64,000 nucleotides of DNA, taken from the NCBI GenBank assembly GCA_025093555.1, contig JAIWNF010000032.1:186001-250000 (forward strand), read 5' to 3'. Source of the stretch: Circinella umbellata. Its lineage: Eukaryota > Mucoromycota > Mucoromycetes > Mucorales > Lichtheimiaceae. Shown here in pieces: positions 34,619 through 48,186 of the stretch (the first letter of the stretch is position 1; each line of letters starts with the position of its first letter). The notes beneath the pieces were generated by a model that had not been told where the DNA came from, searched no databases, and saw only the letters and a program-made list of their open reading frames with translations. A program made the translations under genes and the position numbers.

Positions 34619-35342
34619 AACCAACAAAAAACAATCATCTTTGAAACTATCAATGACCTGATAATAGCGACGATATTTATTATGTTAACCAACTAGAGAT
34701 AAAAAAAATATTGGAGATGTATATATTCTTAAACACATAATTCTTTTTGTATATATTTCTTTTTCTTATAAGATTCTGTTTATATATTCGTAATTTCCTT
34801 TTTTTTTATTTTGTTTTACCCAAATGTTGTAGTATCCAACACATAATATTCATAAAGATAATTACGTATCATTATATATAAATCTTCTACTTTACACAAT
34901 CTGTCAACTTCTTTTATTTACAACAGAATAAGCTTTTATATGATAGCAAAAAGCATACACTTTTTTTCTTATCTCTATCTTCTGATAATCTGTGTCAAAA
35001 TTTTTGGCCTTCGTGATGTTGAATTGTTCAACAAATTCATAATATGGGATCTTGATCATACAGTGGCGAAAATATTCTTTGCAGGCTTGTATTGAAAAGT
35101 AAACTTATGGATAAAAGCAAAAATATATAGTTTAGAAAAGTCAATTCAGCCTTTTATTTAATAAATAAAATAATCACTGGAACAACTGACATTTATTCAA
35201 GGGAGAGCAAAAATGAGTACAATGCATTTTATGCATATTGCTGAGTTGGTGGAATGTTAAAAAAGGCCGCGTGCCAAAATTGGTCTTTTTTTCTCTTTTC
35301 TTCTTTAACACCTCCCTCCAGGCTTTAGGTGGCTAAAGGAAT

Positions 35343-35546
35343 TTGACGGAACTCAGGACTTCATTGCCACTTGTGTTGTTACTGTTTTACTTTTTTTCTT
35401 GTTTGTGCATGCTAACTGGCTACTGTTCTTGGAAACGATGTACCCCAGGTGCGTGGGTGAAGTTCCTGAATGCGGAGGGGATAGAGTTTTTTTTTGACTT
35501 TATCAGAGCGCTTCAGAATTCAACATTCCTGGACGAATGGAGTTAA
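35343..35546 (+). CDS. Unrecognised 67-aa reading frame with hydrophobic N-terminus (arm B)
   Basis: Partner of the frame at 15928-16131, with L10 in place of P10. Contains a hydrophobic segment and ends NSTFLDEWS. Coding status unproven. Confidence 0.2.
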   Translation: MTELRTSLPLVLLLFYFFSCLCMLTGYCSWKRCTPGAWVKFLNAEGIEFFFDFIRALQNSTFLDEWS

Positions 35547-36049
35547 CCCGTGTCTGAACAGAGGGAGACATTTCTGATACAGTAACGTTTACTCTTGCCG
35601 GAGCTTGAGACGTTCCACTCCTGGGACTTTTGGATGTGCTCGATGCTGGACGGGCCTTTCGAAATCGGGCTAGCACACAAACCACAAAGGACATAACTTT
35701 TCCGGGGTATTATGTAGTTAATTCTGCAGCTTAACTGGGTAAACCACTGCATTGTAAGATCTAGTCCCTTTGGATCTTCGACTTGCGTCCCTCAATGTAA
35801 CCCTAACTGATCGCCATGGTTACGAGGCAGAAGTGGTTTCTTGTCTTTTGTTTAACTTTACCTCGCTATTGAGAGGGTTATTGCTTTCAAGTGGCGCCAA
35901 CTTTAGTTTATTAGCAAAAAGGCAAGTTTTTGTTTTAAAGAGCTTTTAATGGGGAGAGAGAACAAGTGTGTGCTGAATGAATGTCAAGTAAAAAAAAATA
36001 ATAGTATTTTATTAATCAATTTCTTTTATTGTTAATGTTTTAAATCTCT

Positions 36050-36292
36050 ATGGAAACTGTTGAGCCGGTTGGCGACGCGTCTGGTAGCTCGCGTTCTGGA
36101 CTTACTGCGCATTTACCTAATTTGGTTTCTCCCATGGATAGTACAGCTTTGCCCTTGCACAAAGAGGTCTTGGCGCGCGTATTGTTCCAGAACGTTGGGA
36201 GCACTTTTACCAAAGTGTTGGGTTGTGGAGAAACCAAACACATATTTTTGGGAATAGCTAGCCTTCCACCTTCTCGTGGTTATTCTCGTTAA
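36050..36292 (+). CDS. Unrecognised 80-aa reading frame (arm B)
   Basis: Identical in protein sequence to the frame at 15182-15424 in arm A. It starts METVEPVGDASG and ends PPSRGYSR. It lies in the best-conserved core of the duplication. No domain recognised; it may be part of a larger spliced or decayed element gene. Confidence 0.3.
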   Translation: METVEPVGDASGSSRSGLTAHLPNLVSPMDSTALPLHKEVLARVLFQNVGSTFTKVLGCGETKHIFLGIASLPPSRGYSR

Positions 36293-36612
36293 TCAAGTCA
36301 TATTATTATTTCTTGAGAACTAAGAGGAGGCTTATTAATCTTTACTATAATAAATAAAATGTTATTATGGACTAACTTGTTTTTTACTCATGAAGTGGTG
36401 TAATGTATATTTGTAGATAGTGTTGTTATTTTGTTTACACTTGATGTTTATTTATAATATGAAATAACTGATTTTGAGTACATATTTGTTTGTTTCAGCT
36501 GACAACTACATTTGATGAATCTTAAAGCACTGTTTTTCTTGTACATTTTTTCATTATTTATATTAACCTACGATACACACTCCCCGCGCATAAATAGTCA
36601 GTATGAACAATT

Positions 36613-38150
36613 TGAATGACATACGTAGAAAAAATACATCTAGCTAACACACTCCTGTTTCTTCACATACTGTGCATGTCCGTTGGGCCAGATCAGAAAA
36701 TTTTTTTAAGGTTACAAGTATAGACTTGTCAATAAAATGCTTTCTTTTTTTATTTTCTATCTTTTTTTTTTTGCACTCATATTCTACTGTTTTTATTCTT
36801 TATAAAATTATTATGTTAATAACACATAACTGCATGAAAAGAAAAAAAAAACGTATATATTACAAGCCCTTTTCGGTTATCTCTCAACTCTTTCACCACT
36901 GTGATCTTAAACTTGGAGTGTGTGGAATGGTCAAGTTGAAATAAGAGTAAGTAATCTAAGGGTTTTGGGCGAGGGGCATCAAACTTTAATGTAATAAATT
37001 CAAAGCAAGACTTGCTTTCTAAGGGTGGTTTCATTATTTGATTAATTTATCAGTTTAAGAAGAGTACCTAAAATATAGCTATTTTAAATAGCAATAAATT
37101 ACAAAATATACACCGTATACGAGCCGCTGTATGCATTGATACGATCACAGTTTAATTGCGGTATGAATATTTAATCCGCGCCACATATTCAATAGATTTA
37201 ACTTATTGGGTTATATAATTAGTAAATAAAATGTACTGTTCACTTTAGTAAGCTTATGATGATTTTCATATGTGATGACATAAAAGATATAAAGATGTCA
37301 AGATAAAAATGGATGAACGATCATAACTATAAAAACATACTGGACCATTAATCACTGTCAACGGCTAAAACGTCAATATATCCTATAGACTTAAAATTAA
37401 ATAATATAGAATTATATTTTTATCTTGAAACTTTATTTTCATATAATAAAAGACCTAATCGATTCTCACAAGACTTATACTTTGTAACCTATTCTACGTA
37501 TCTATTTTTATTTTACCTTATTTATCTCTATTTCCCATACGACACTATTTTCTTGACGTTCTCTTTTTTTTTAAGTCGTATCATAACATTATAGTAGTTC
37601 AGTAACAGAACATTATATTTTATTACTATTTTGATCAAAATAAAATGTGATTTGAGAATAATGTGCATAGAAAGAATAAAGATACATCTTTTGTGTATTT
37701 TCTTCATTAATATATCTTATTATGTAGGGTACGTATGTTGAAAAAAGTACGACATACCCATAATACGTAATATCTCTACCAGTCTTTTGCTCACATTCTT
37801 TTTTACATACTTAATATACAGTGTATCTTCAATTAGACTTTGCCGCCATTTTGTGCACTTCCCAATTTGCGCAGGTATATCATAAATCGTCAATCCACAC
37901 AAAGTCTAATCTTTATATCTTTTATCTTATATTTTCATAATTCACACAGTGAGTACAAAAAATTAGAAAGCCCCACATATACCGGTATAATGCATAATTG
38001 ATATATTCTACCAATAATAATAAAAAAAAAAACTTTAGTTCGATTACATTGTTCTTTTGGGGTTCGTGACTTCTTAATGTTTATTTCTTTGTTCTGTTTG
38101 GGTAATATGATTTGATATAACACAAAAATATAACTTGATGAAATCTTTCA
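36613..38150. mobile_element. 1.5-kb block present only in arm B, ends GAATGA...TCATTC
   Basis: The block interrupts arm B where arm A reads straight through (AACAATTTCGTTTCAG on the arm B strand). Its ends form a 6-bp inverted repeat, GAATGA and TCATTC, but I find no target duplication. It is AT-rich with no protein-like frame. It may be a small non-autonomous insertion or a deletion from arm A. Confidence 0.4.
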
Positions 38151-38452
38151 TTCGTTTCAGTTGAATACTAAGAGGCTTTATAATATATAGATTGTCAAGA
38201 CAAAGTCAATTGTTAAAGTGAAATAAGAAATGCTTTTTTCCTTTTTAAAAAAAATACATCCATGAACATCTTACTTCTCAATAATATAAACGCATAATCT
38301 CACCGCTATGTGTACGGGAGAGTATTTAACCGATCAAAGCAGAATATTTAATTGGTTAAGCGATTTATATAAAGTCTTTCTTCCAACTCTAACATGTTAT
38401 TTTGTCTAACATGAATGACAATAATGAATTACAACCATAGTCTATACTAAGA

Positions 38453-41400
38453 TACCTATAATAATTCATTCCTTCCTCTTTGAACCTTTTCGGATCTTTT
38501 CAGTATGTTACGACCACTCCACTTGCGATATCTATATATTAAGTTCAAAAATATAATTAATTAAATAAGTTCTTCGTTCTTGAGAAAATTACTGATATGA
38601 TAAACCAAATCATTATGGGATATTGAATACACATTGTTGCCACAAATATATTCTGTTTTGTAAAGTATGTAATAATAAATCGGATTTCATCTTGAACAAG
38701 GCATATCGATAATGGTGACTCTGTGGAGGGAGCAGTCCCTATAATTAACAAAAAGTCAGTACAGTAATAAAATTATACATCTTTGTAAATTGATCTTGGA
38801 ACCATTCATCTACTTGTTTGGTCATTACCTTGTTAACACAATTATACAATGACGTAAAGGTAGCTTAAACTGCATTTCGTTTTGAAACCAGAGTACGGAC
38901 CTTTCTTGCTTTTTGAATCTGACAAACTTAAATAAAAGGTGAGTGAAATTCTTTTACAAGAAAAAAAAAACAACGCATGTCGTGTATTTTGTTTCTCTTT
39001 ATTTCTCCACTGAATATATGGGTTTATGTATACTTTTTTTTACCAACATGGGGGACAACCATGGTATTAACTAATAATAAAACAAGTGTTTCCCAAAAAC
39101 ACTTGCTCCATTGAATGCTTCATTTGCCTCTAAGAAAAGAAAAAAGAATAAAAGAATAATTAGTTTTTTTTTTTTTTTTTAAAAAAAAAACAAGTAGTGT
39201 AGTTTAAAGAAAAAGGAGTATAGTTACAAAAAAGAACAATAGTATAATGTAAAAGTAGAGTGGGGTCATAACTTTTAAGGTACATGACGATAAAAGAAAT
39301 GTTAAAGATAAAGTTGTACTTACTGCAGTTGCTGACACGAAAATTCACGAAAGAGAGACCCCAGATTAACTTATTTTATAATGGATGTCAGCCAATAAGA
39401 CGGCGCCAAACAGCCCGCAGAGTTATTTTACTGTGTACACCTTCTGCAGTGCAATGTCTCTTCAATGACATTGTGGTTATGCAATGGTAGTTTCAAATAG
39501 TTTAGAATCATTATTTAAATAGAGTAAATATATTTACTTTTTGATTTTTTGGAATGTAAAGCATTTTTCATAATGCAAGACGACGATTGACTCCTATACA
39601 ACTGAAGTTACTTGACTTTACATAAAAGCAAATAAGGTTTCTGCAATCTCAAAGGTAGTCAAGACAAAAAATAGTTTGTTTCAAGAATAAGAAATATTTT
39701 ACGTAAGCATAAAAATATATAACACTTTATTAAGAAAACTATGTAATATCATGGTCGTCAAGGAAAAGAAAAAGCATTTAGTATGAACTAGCAGTTTTGG
39801 CATGGATTCACAAGGTAGAGCAACCATAATAAAGAACCTGTAACGGACAGATATATTCATGAAGAGCATATTAACTCTTTTTTTTTATTATGGTAACTTG
39901 TAACATACACTGAAAAGAAAGGTAATCTGCTTTACTTGTCGACCTCATTATTTTTTTAAGCTCTTTGCTAATGTATAACAGACAAGTAGTATTCTAGTCA
40001 AAAAAGTAACAGCATATATAAAACAAACTACACAAAGAAAACTAAAAACGCATACAATTCAGCAGCCCCAATATACATTTATCGAAACAAAACTTAATAG
40101 AAGCCTATCGTCTAAAACGAACTAAATAAAACTTGAAGAATTGTATTCAAGTCATTCTAGCATAAGACATGGTATTGTTATTAGGAATCTTGAAGATATA
40201 TGTGTGTATTAGAGAGTACTTCTGTAATTAAGATCATATCGCACAGAATTTTTTGTATACTTTTAGTTTATCTGATATGTATTTTTTTTTTACTATATAC
40301 TATTAAGCGACGAAATGGTTTCCGAAGCCATGCAAGTGGCATTTGAACAAAATGACTACGACGAATTAAACGTGCTTATTACTGCTATTCAAGACCCCAC
40401 CATCGCTCTTAATTCCAATGAATGGAAAGCCGAGAAGACTCAAGACATGCCAATTAAACATCAAAGCAAAAACATACAATACAACTGTGCCATATTGAAC
40501 AGCTTATATATTATCAGTGATCGTCTGATTGTTTCTATTTTGGCGTGGATGTTATTGGTAAGAAGCAAGAACTGGATTTTTCTTAAAAAAGAGACACTTG
40601 AATAGTTACGTAGGCCCAAGGACTCATGATCCTTTATTTTACCTATACAAAATAGCTTAAACTAGGTATGATCTCTTGTAATTTTTCTTATTTTTTTTCC
40701 TATCATATTATCCATCTCACCTACGATCAGGAATTTCTCTCCCGTACTTTTCTCTAACCGTTGAACTGAGCATTTATACAAGAAATCCAATACATAAACC
40801 ACTTTGACTAAAAAAGTATATTATCTTACAGTAAAATCAAATCAGAATACACACGTTGGTTTTTCAGCCACTTATCGCTCTGGCCAGTTCACAAAGCTTT
40901 TGTGTCTACTCTTACAATGCACTGATAAGCTGGAACTTCCAAAGCCCACGTGTTACGTATGAGTAATGTGGTCACTGCTTTTCCCTCAGACAACTCCATC
41001 CATCAAAAGTATAAAATTCTCTTAAAAGCTTTTTTTTTTGACATAATTCTCCTGCATATATTTTCCGTGAATAGTGCCATTTGTTTCCAAAAAACAAATT
41101 AATAGTAAAAAAAATAATCACTTTTAAAAGACTGTGAAATTATTTCGATACCACTACCAGTGTTGCTTGTATGGGTTATTGTTTTATAATAAAGAAACAA
41201 CTACGTACCAGAAAAAAAGAGTTTCTTTTTTTTCGGCAAGAGACCAAAAAGTTTTTTATTAAATTGCACTTTGGGATTTAAGAGGGAGGGTGTGTAACTA
41301 AGTTGAAATAGAAGGAACAGAGGACAAAGGTAAATTGGCAAAAGAGAAGGACCTCTCTTTTTTTTCTCCGAATAATTTTATCATTAATAAAGTATTGGGA

Positions 41401-42136
41401 ATCTAAACTCTGTGTTTTGACATAGATCTAGTAGGTAACTGATTCAGCGGTACCTGACTCTTCTTTTCTCTATTGCTTTTTTTTCTGGAATGGACAAGTA
41501 ATTGACTTTTTTGCCAGGTGTTTTTTAGGCATTGTGCCGTAGTTCATATATGATTTAATAAAAGCAATTATTATTATTGTTTTACTGATAAATTTGATTT
41601 ATATGTTATTAAAATTGCAACATGTCTTTATGTGGATCACGCAATGCGTATGGACGCGTAAGTTGGATAAATGAGTGGAAGTGTTTGAATAGCTGATCAC
41701 ATTACCCTATTTAGACAATTAGTAATAATGCGAATGGCGTATTGGTTTACAAGATCTATTTCCTTTATATCTACTTATAATTCGCTAGTCTTACACCAAA
41801 AAAAAATGTGATAGTGTACCCTTTCGTACGTTTAGCATAACAGAGTTTCGCCCAGTCATTGCTCGTTCACATATGAAACAAAAAAAAAGGCACTCATGAT
41901 AAATTGACACATGCACATTATTTGATACTTTTTGATAATATGCGCTAATTCAAGCTTTCTTCGTTTTAGGTAGCTTAATTTGAAAATGTGGCTCATTTTC
42001 AAAAAGCATTGGTAGTTTTATATTTTGTATGGCCGAATTTAACTTCCAACACTGTCAATCCGATCTGATATAGGAGTGTGATATTATTGTTATACAGATC
42101 GGTTATTTTGAGACTTCTTCCTCTTATTTCTCGATC

Positions 42137-42168
<32 letters not shown>

Positions 42169-42465
42169 CAGGAATAGCCCATATTGTATGTTCTCCTCCA
42201 CACACACACAGACACCACGAGAAGACGTCAAAAAGATTACTGAACGCACACCCACAACGCATACTTGAATAGTCAGCTCCGAAATTGGGCATCATCAGAT
42301 AAAAAATAAAAGCCGTGCGATCTGATAAGGCCACCACCTTTTATATTTTGAATATAATTAAACATTATAAGGTTTACTTGCACACCCTTTTTCTTTTCTT
42401 TTCTTTTCTTTTCTTCTACCTTTCTTTTCTTTATTCCTTTTTTGGTTGTTACAACTTTCTCTGTT
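38453..42465. other. Gene-poor region upstream of MMS19
   Basis: About 4 kb, AT-rich. Notable pieces: a minus-strand promoter-like stretch near 39370-39430 (ATTGGCTGACATCCATTATA, giving TATAAAA), a short frame at 40315-40605 with a protein-like first half (AMQVAFEQNDYDELNVL) that degenerates, and pyrimidine microsatellites near 42130-42170 and 42390-42440 just before MMS19. No complete gene can be supported. Confidence 0.4.
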
Positions 42466-42875
42466 ATGGAAACTGGTGAGCTCATTCGACAATGGCTCAT
42501 TTCATCGCAAACGGAAGTTAAGCCTTCTTTATTGGCACAAGTTCTTCTTGGTAATAAATAAATAACCCTGTTCACAACCTTATTTTATTATTGCTATTAC
42601 TACGCGACAAAAACTCATACATACATATATATATATAAAGATATTACACGCGATTCAACCAGTATATTATCAGTGACAGATATTTTATCAACGCAGGAAT
42701 TTGATTTACGAAAATGTAACGAATAATAATAGAATAATTGACATATCATGTCGAGAAATAAATCTATGCTGATTATTATTATTTTACGATTAGGTGTTGA
42801 TTTACTCGCACAGGTTACAATACATAGTCGATCAACAATACAAGATAATGCAGGTTCGCAGAATATATCATTAAT

Positions 42876-42916
<41 letters not shown>

Positions 42917-44547
42917 CGTATACTTTTATCATCATTTCCAACGAAAAACACTATAACGATGAATAGTAGATAAACTGGTGGATTTTGTATGTCAACGCTT
43001 GGACCAGCCTATTGTAGTAACAAGATGTCTTGATATGATAAAAAGTTTAGCGGATGACAATATTACGGAACGAAATGCATTAAGGGTTTATGAATGGTAA
43101 CAAATCAATAGGTTATTGTTGGTATATTATATAACTTTCTTTTATTAACACCTCTGCTTCTTTTTTCGTAATATAGTATGATTAATAAGTTACCAAAACA
43201 AAAATTACATCAAGACTCTCGACATAAAATTTTGGTTATTATCGATAAACTTTTACAAAATCATGAGGATGGTAATATAGATTTATATATATATATAGAT
43301 TTATATATTAAGATACATTTTCAAACTACTTCTTTCATTAATTTCTCCATGTACAAAAGAAACAAGAGTGGAAAACCAAAAGTGGAGCAAAAGAGAAAAG
43401 AAAACATTAAAAGGAGTCTAAACATGTAGTTATTAACATTGATATTATTCATATCACATAGCATTGAGAAAGCAAACTCGTTTTGATTTTGTACGTGGAT
43501 TTATAGCACTTATTGATGGAGAAAAAGATCCTCGGAATTTATTGATAGCTTTCGAATTAGTACAAGATGTGATCGCCAAATTTGATATTTCCTCCCATAT
43601 AGAGGTAAAAGCTATTCTTCTCTTTGTATACCTCAACAAAGAATGATATCAATATCATGGTTGTATAGATTATGAATGTATACCATTAATCTCCTTTCTA
43701 ATGCATGTATCTTGTACGTGACAGGATTTATTTGATTTTGTATTTTGTTATTTTCCTATTACATTCAAACCACCACCCAATGATCCATATCAGATTACAA
43801 CCGAAGATCTAAAAAACAGCTTAAGGTATTATATCAGCCTACGTATTCATACATATATAGCACATATAAATATGAACTTATGTGTTCTCATCATCATCAC
43901 CATCATTATCATGATAATATTAGACAATGTCTCGCATCAACACCTTACTTTGCCAATTTTGCTACGCCTTTATTAATAGATAAGCTTCTTACTTCAACTG
44001 GTAGTGCAAAGGTATATTTAACAGCAAAATAAAAAAGTCAATGAAATAACTGGAATCACCAACATATAAATATTATGTATTCATACTGACACACGACATA
44101 TAATACTTTTGTTAATAAATTAGAAAGATACTATGGAAACAATTGGATTATGTGCACCTGCATATGGAGCTCATGCATTATTACCATATGCTCAAAGTAT
44201 ATTCGATGTTCTTGCAAAAGAGGTAAGCAAGAAAAAAAAAGACACACTTCTTCTGTGTATAGTAAATGACCACCAAGTTAATTATGTTAATAACTAATTG
44301 TAGGTATACAATGCATCATCCGTTACCATGGAAAATACTGCCTTGGAAACCATTCATAGTGTTGTTGCTACATTAGCCAGTGGTATTTGTGTTGCAGATA
44401 TTCGTGTTCCTGTTGAAAAAGCGATTCGCTCATTACTTGACCCGTGTATCACACAATTAAAACATCCTGAATCAAAAAATGCAAAATCAGCTGGTTATAT
44501 CTTACGCGCAGCTGCATCTGCAGCAGGTAAATATTGTATTATGTGCT

Positions 44548-44578
<31 letters not shown>

Positions 44579-47500
44579 GACTCATATATTTATATATTTA
44601 TCTCATTCCATTTTATTTATCTAGACCCAGCATGCGCTTGTGTCGTTCATACCATCGTACCAATGTTGACTGGTTTACTTAATGATAATGATTCACCTGT
44701 TCGTCGAAAAGCAATCGTAGATATTTTTATTGAAATTTTAAAAGGAAACAATACATTATATGGGTCATTGGATCAACAATCGGTACAGGATACATCAAAA
44801 ATGGGTAAGCTATCATATTGATTATTAATAAAAAAAAGTATTATGATTTGTTATTGACGAAGTCATTAATAATAAAAAACGATATTCTGTAGATGATGAC
44901 AGTGTATCGCCATTAGCAGCATATAAACAAGAAATTCTGATGGCCTTCATGTCAGCATTATCTTCTGAAGACGAGCATCTGAGATTTTCTGGAATCAAAG
45001 GCATTCGATTAATGGTCGTAATACGACGATTTCTTTTACCAGACGAGGTATACTTATACAATACCAAAACATGTTCATGTCTATAATCGTAAATACGTAA
45101 CTGTTTTCATACTAATATAGAATTTCTTTTTGCTTCTTCGATATGTATACTACTTTAGTTTGAAACTGCCATTAAACAATTGATACGTATTTTTCTGACA
45201 TATAGAGAGGATCAAACCAGGTAAAGTATTTACATGAAAGTGTTCCCCTCTCCCAAAAACAATGCTTATAATTCCCACTTGTTTTTAAACTAAAATAATT
45301 GGCATTTTCACTAGTCGAATGGCATTGACAACACTCGTAACAATTTGTAAAGTAGATTCATCCTCAATCGAAGATCATGTACTACCTGTATTACTAGACC
45401 GCCTTCCTTCATCCAGTGACATGGTTGTCGATGATTTCCTTCTTGCATTAGAAGGATTAGAAGCTTTATCGTTTCAACCACAAATAGCGAGAGCCGTGAT
45501 ACCACCACTGATGGACAAATTAGGTGCTTACTTGAGCTGTAAAGGTAATAAAGAAGGATATAATATTTACATGTGCACCTCTGTGCTAATCAAGATAAAA
45601 AAGAAAAAAAAAACTAATACATCTTAATATGGTAATAATAGCAAATACTGAACTACATTATGCTCATTGTCTTACACGAAGTATCTTATCTGCTATTCGA
45701 GCCACATCCAAGGATTCACAACTAATTCAGCTCTCACAAGAATTGGTATTTCCTCAACTTCTGCTACAAAGTATCAAAGCAGCACTTGGTTTTTCTGATG
45801 CATGGTGTCTAGACAAAGAACTTATCAACTTATGGGGTAATAATATAAACGATATGTGTGTGTCGTTGATGTACTATTGTTGATTTTTTTTTCGGTTTAC
45901 TAACAGTAGTCAACATAATCACGTGTATAATAATAGCATTGATATTAGCAGTAATCCAACGTGGATCTAATTCTAGGTTAGTTTTCTACTACTATTATTA
46001 TTATTATTATTATTATTACGATTTTTACAACCATCGCATCAATTTACTTTGAATATACACTCACTCACGCACGCACATTTGTAAATAGTTATCAACAAAG
46101 AGTTATCGAGGATGCTTACAAAGTTTTTGTTGTTGGTGATTTATCTACTGTTCCAATACAAGTTGAAAAAAAACTTCAACCATTACTGGTAATATAAAAT
46201 ATATAGAATTCTTTTTCTACAAATTCTATATCGCAATGTAGTGCTAGACTATTAATGTATATTGTTATTACAGCTTATTCCTGCAACAACACCAAATACT
46301 GATATATCTGTATTGTTTTCTGCCATCGCTGGTAATTGTAAAAAAGAGGTAGAAGCACCCGTTTCTTCATGCCCAGAATTAGTCCAAAATCTTGCATTAT
46401 CTGTTACAAAGCATGACTATATATTTTCTCAACAACTTGCAATTGGACGTATTATTGGCTCCATTGCCAATAAATGTAAAAATGGTAAATTATAACATTA
46501 TATACCGGTATTTGGACAGCAAAAAAAAAGACACTAGCATATATTATTATTATTGTTATTATTACTCATCGTCTATCTATACACACAGCTCAGATGCCCA
46601 ACTCCATTAAAAATTTTGTAACAAACCATTTAATACCCATGATCAAGAACAAAAGTACTCCAGAATCTACCCGAAAAGCCTCTGTATTTCTAATAAGTTG
46701 GGTAAGTTCAAAGATTTAAGTTTTTTTTTTTTTTGCGTTACTCAACTAATAGTAATATTGATATTATTATACTAGCTTGCAAAGGCATTATTAATTAAAG
46801 GACATTCGCTTGGTTTTGAGCTGCTGGACAGCCTGCTTCAAGAACTCCAATCTCCAGAAGATCGAGGAGCAGAAGCCGCAGAAAGTTTTATTGTCATTTT
46901 ACATGATGATGACCTGGTACTAACCAAAGCTGCTTTCGCTAATATTTCTGTACGTATAACATTTGTACTTTGAAACAACTCGTACAAAAACTGACTTTAT
47001 ATGTGTGAAATGTGTAGATATTATATAAACAACGCGTTTTTTATCATTGTATATCTGCACTTATTCAAGGTGCCAAAAGTTCATCTGAAGGTAAAAAAAA
47101 AGAAATAAGGAGAGTGGGGAATAAGAAATAGAACATATAATTATATTCATACTTAGATAAATTTATTCATTTTATTTTATTTGTGATATAGTTATAAAAA
47201 TTAATCATCTAGTCGCATTTTCTCATATCATTACCAACATTCCAACTCAAATTATTACTAATGAAATTCAAAAGGTAAAAATTTCATATACAGATATAAT
47301 TCCCCTTACTCCCCCCTAACTTAATTACCTCTCTTCTACTCTGAGTATTATATATTTGCATCTACAAAAGTATATATTCATATGTATATTTATAGCTGAT
47401 ATGAATTTACATTTTCTCATTATAGTTGATACAAGCCATCATTACATCAGTGGTTGTTATTAATGCACCACCATTATTATTATCATTAATTCGTGTCATT

Positions 47501-47889
47501 CAAACTGTTATCCCGGACGCTACCAAAACAATTTTACTGTCATCTCCTCCTGGTGTGATAAAACAACTTATAGACGCATTGTTGGGGCTAACAAATGGAT
47601 ATAACAGAATGGATGTTCGTATAGCGTCTCTTCATTGTTTAGGCCTCTTTGCGATTCATTCACAATCTAAGAATGAACTCCGCCCCTTGGCTCCATACGT
47701 TATTAAACACTTGGCAAACCCTTTGGATGACAAGAAACGCCAAGTACGAAAAGAGGCTGTGTCTTGCCGAGGAAAATGGTAAATAAATGTATAATGATAT
47801 TTTACTCTAATTCTAGTCTAATAAGCAAATCTATTCACACTATTCTCATTTTTAATAGGTTTAATCTCATGGATCTTCCAAGAGTATGA
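42466..47889 (+). CDS. MMS19: MMS19, cytosolic iron-sulfur assembly targeting factor
   Basis: I join 24 exons from 42466-42550 to 47859-47889 into about 1,042 residues, all in frame (others begin 42641, 42794, 42967, 43177, 43462, 43725, 43924, 44124, 44304, 44625, 44893, 45159, 45315, 45642, 45907, 46089, 46274, 46589, 46776, 47018, 47192 and 47426). The chain is all-helical HEAT-like repeat. The N-terminal part (VDLLAQVTIHSRSTIQDNAV) and the last repeat, LDDKKRQVRKEAVSCRGKW, are hallmarks of MMS19. With CIA1 and CIA2 it delivers iron-sulfur clusters to DNA polymerases, helicases and primase; loss gives DNA-damage sensitivity. Length matches the family (about 1,030). Exon 3 uses an atypical donor (GTTCGC at 42854). 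The C-terminus is short after the last repeat. Confidence 0.92.
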
Positions 47890-48036
47890 TAATTATATAA
47901 ATATTAAGAAAAATCATTGTTTAATTATTTTAAAAGAAAAAAAAAAGCATTATTTGTACATAATACGAAACAAAGAACCCCTTCCTCTTATCTCTCCCCC
48001 CTTTAAAACCTCTTATGCTGAAAGTTCCAAGGTAGA

Positions 48037-48064
48037 GTATGTGCCGTGGGGTAGTGGCACATAC
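48037..48064. repeat. Perfect 9-bp hairpin between MMS19 and BZZ1
   Basis: GTATGTGCC and GGCACATAC pair around GTGGGGTAGT. It lies 150 bases after the MMS19 stop and about 120 before the BZZ1 start. It could be a regulator-binding palindrome for BZZ1 or part of the MMS19 3' end. Confidence 0.45.
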
Positions 48065-48186
48065 GTCGCCCTTTGAATTTTCAAAGTTAATTATGCCAAT
48101 ATACTATGTTACCGAGTTTTACTTAAGGCCCTGACGCTTTTTTTTTTTTTCCCTCTTTTTCTTTTCTATATTGCTTGTTAAACAGA

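Larger units (their letters stand above)
34890..38452 (-). repeat. Inverted duplication, arm B
   Basis: Reverse-complement partner of 14497-16618. The core 34890-36612 aligns with 14778-16618, and the outer part 38151-38452 aligns with 14497-14777. Between them lies a 1.5-kb block (36613-38150) absent from arm A. Near-identity in the core against clear divergence outside is the main peculiarity. The two arms enclose about 18 kb, so recombination between them would invert the segment carrying GST, ERG3 and cactin. Confidence 0.75.

Noticed and set aside
42866..42920. CA/TA repeat tract as a CRISPR-like or telomeric array
   Set aside because: It is a simple microsatellite inside an MMS19 intron.
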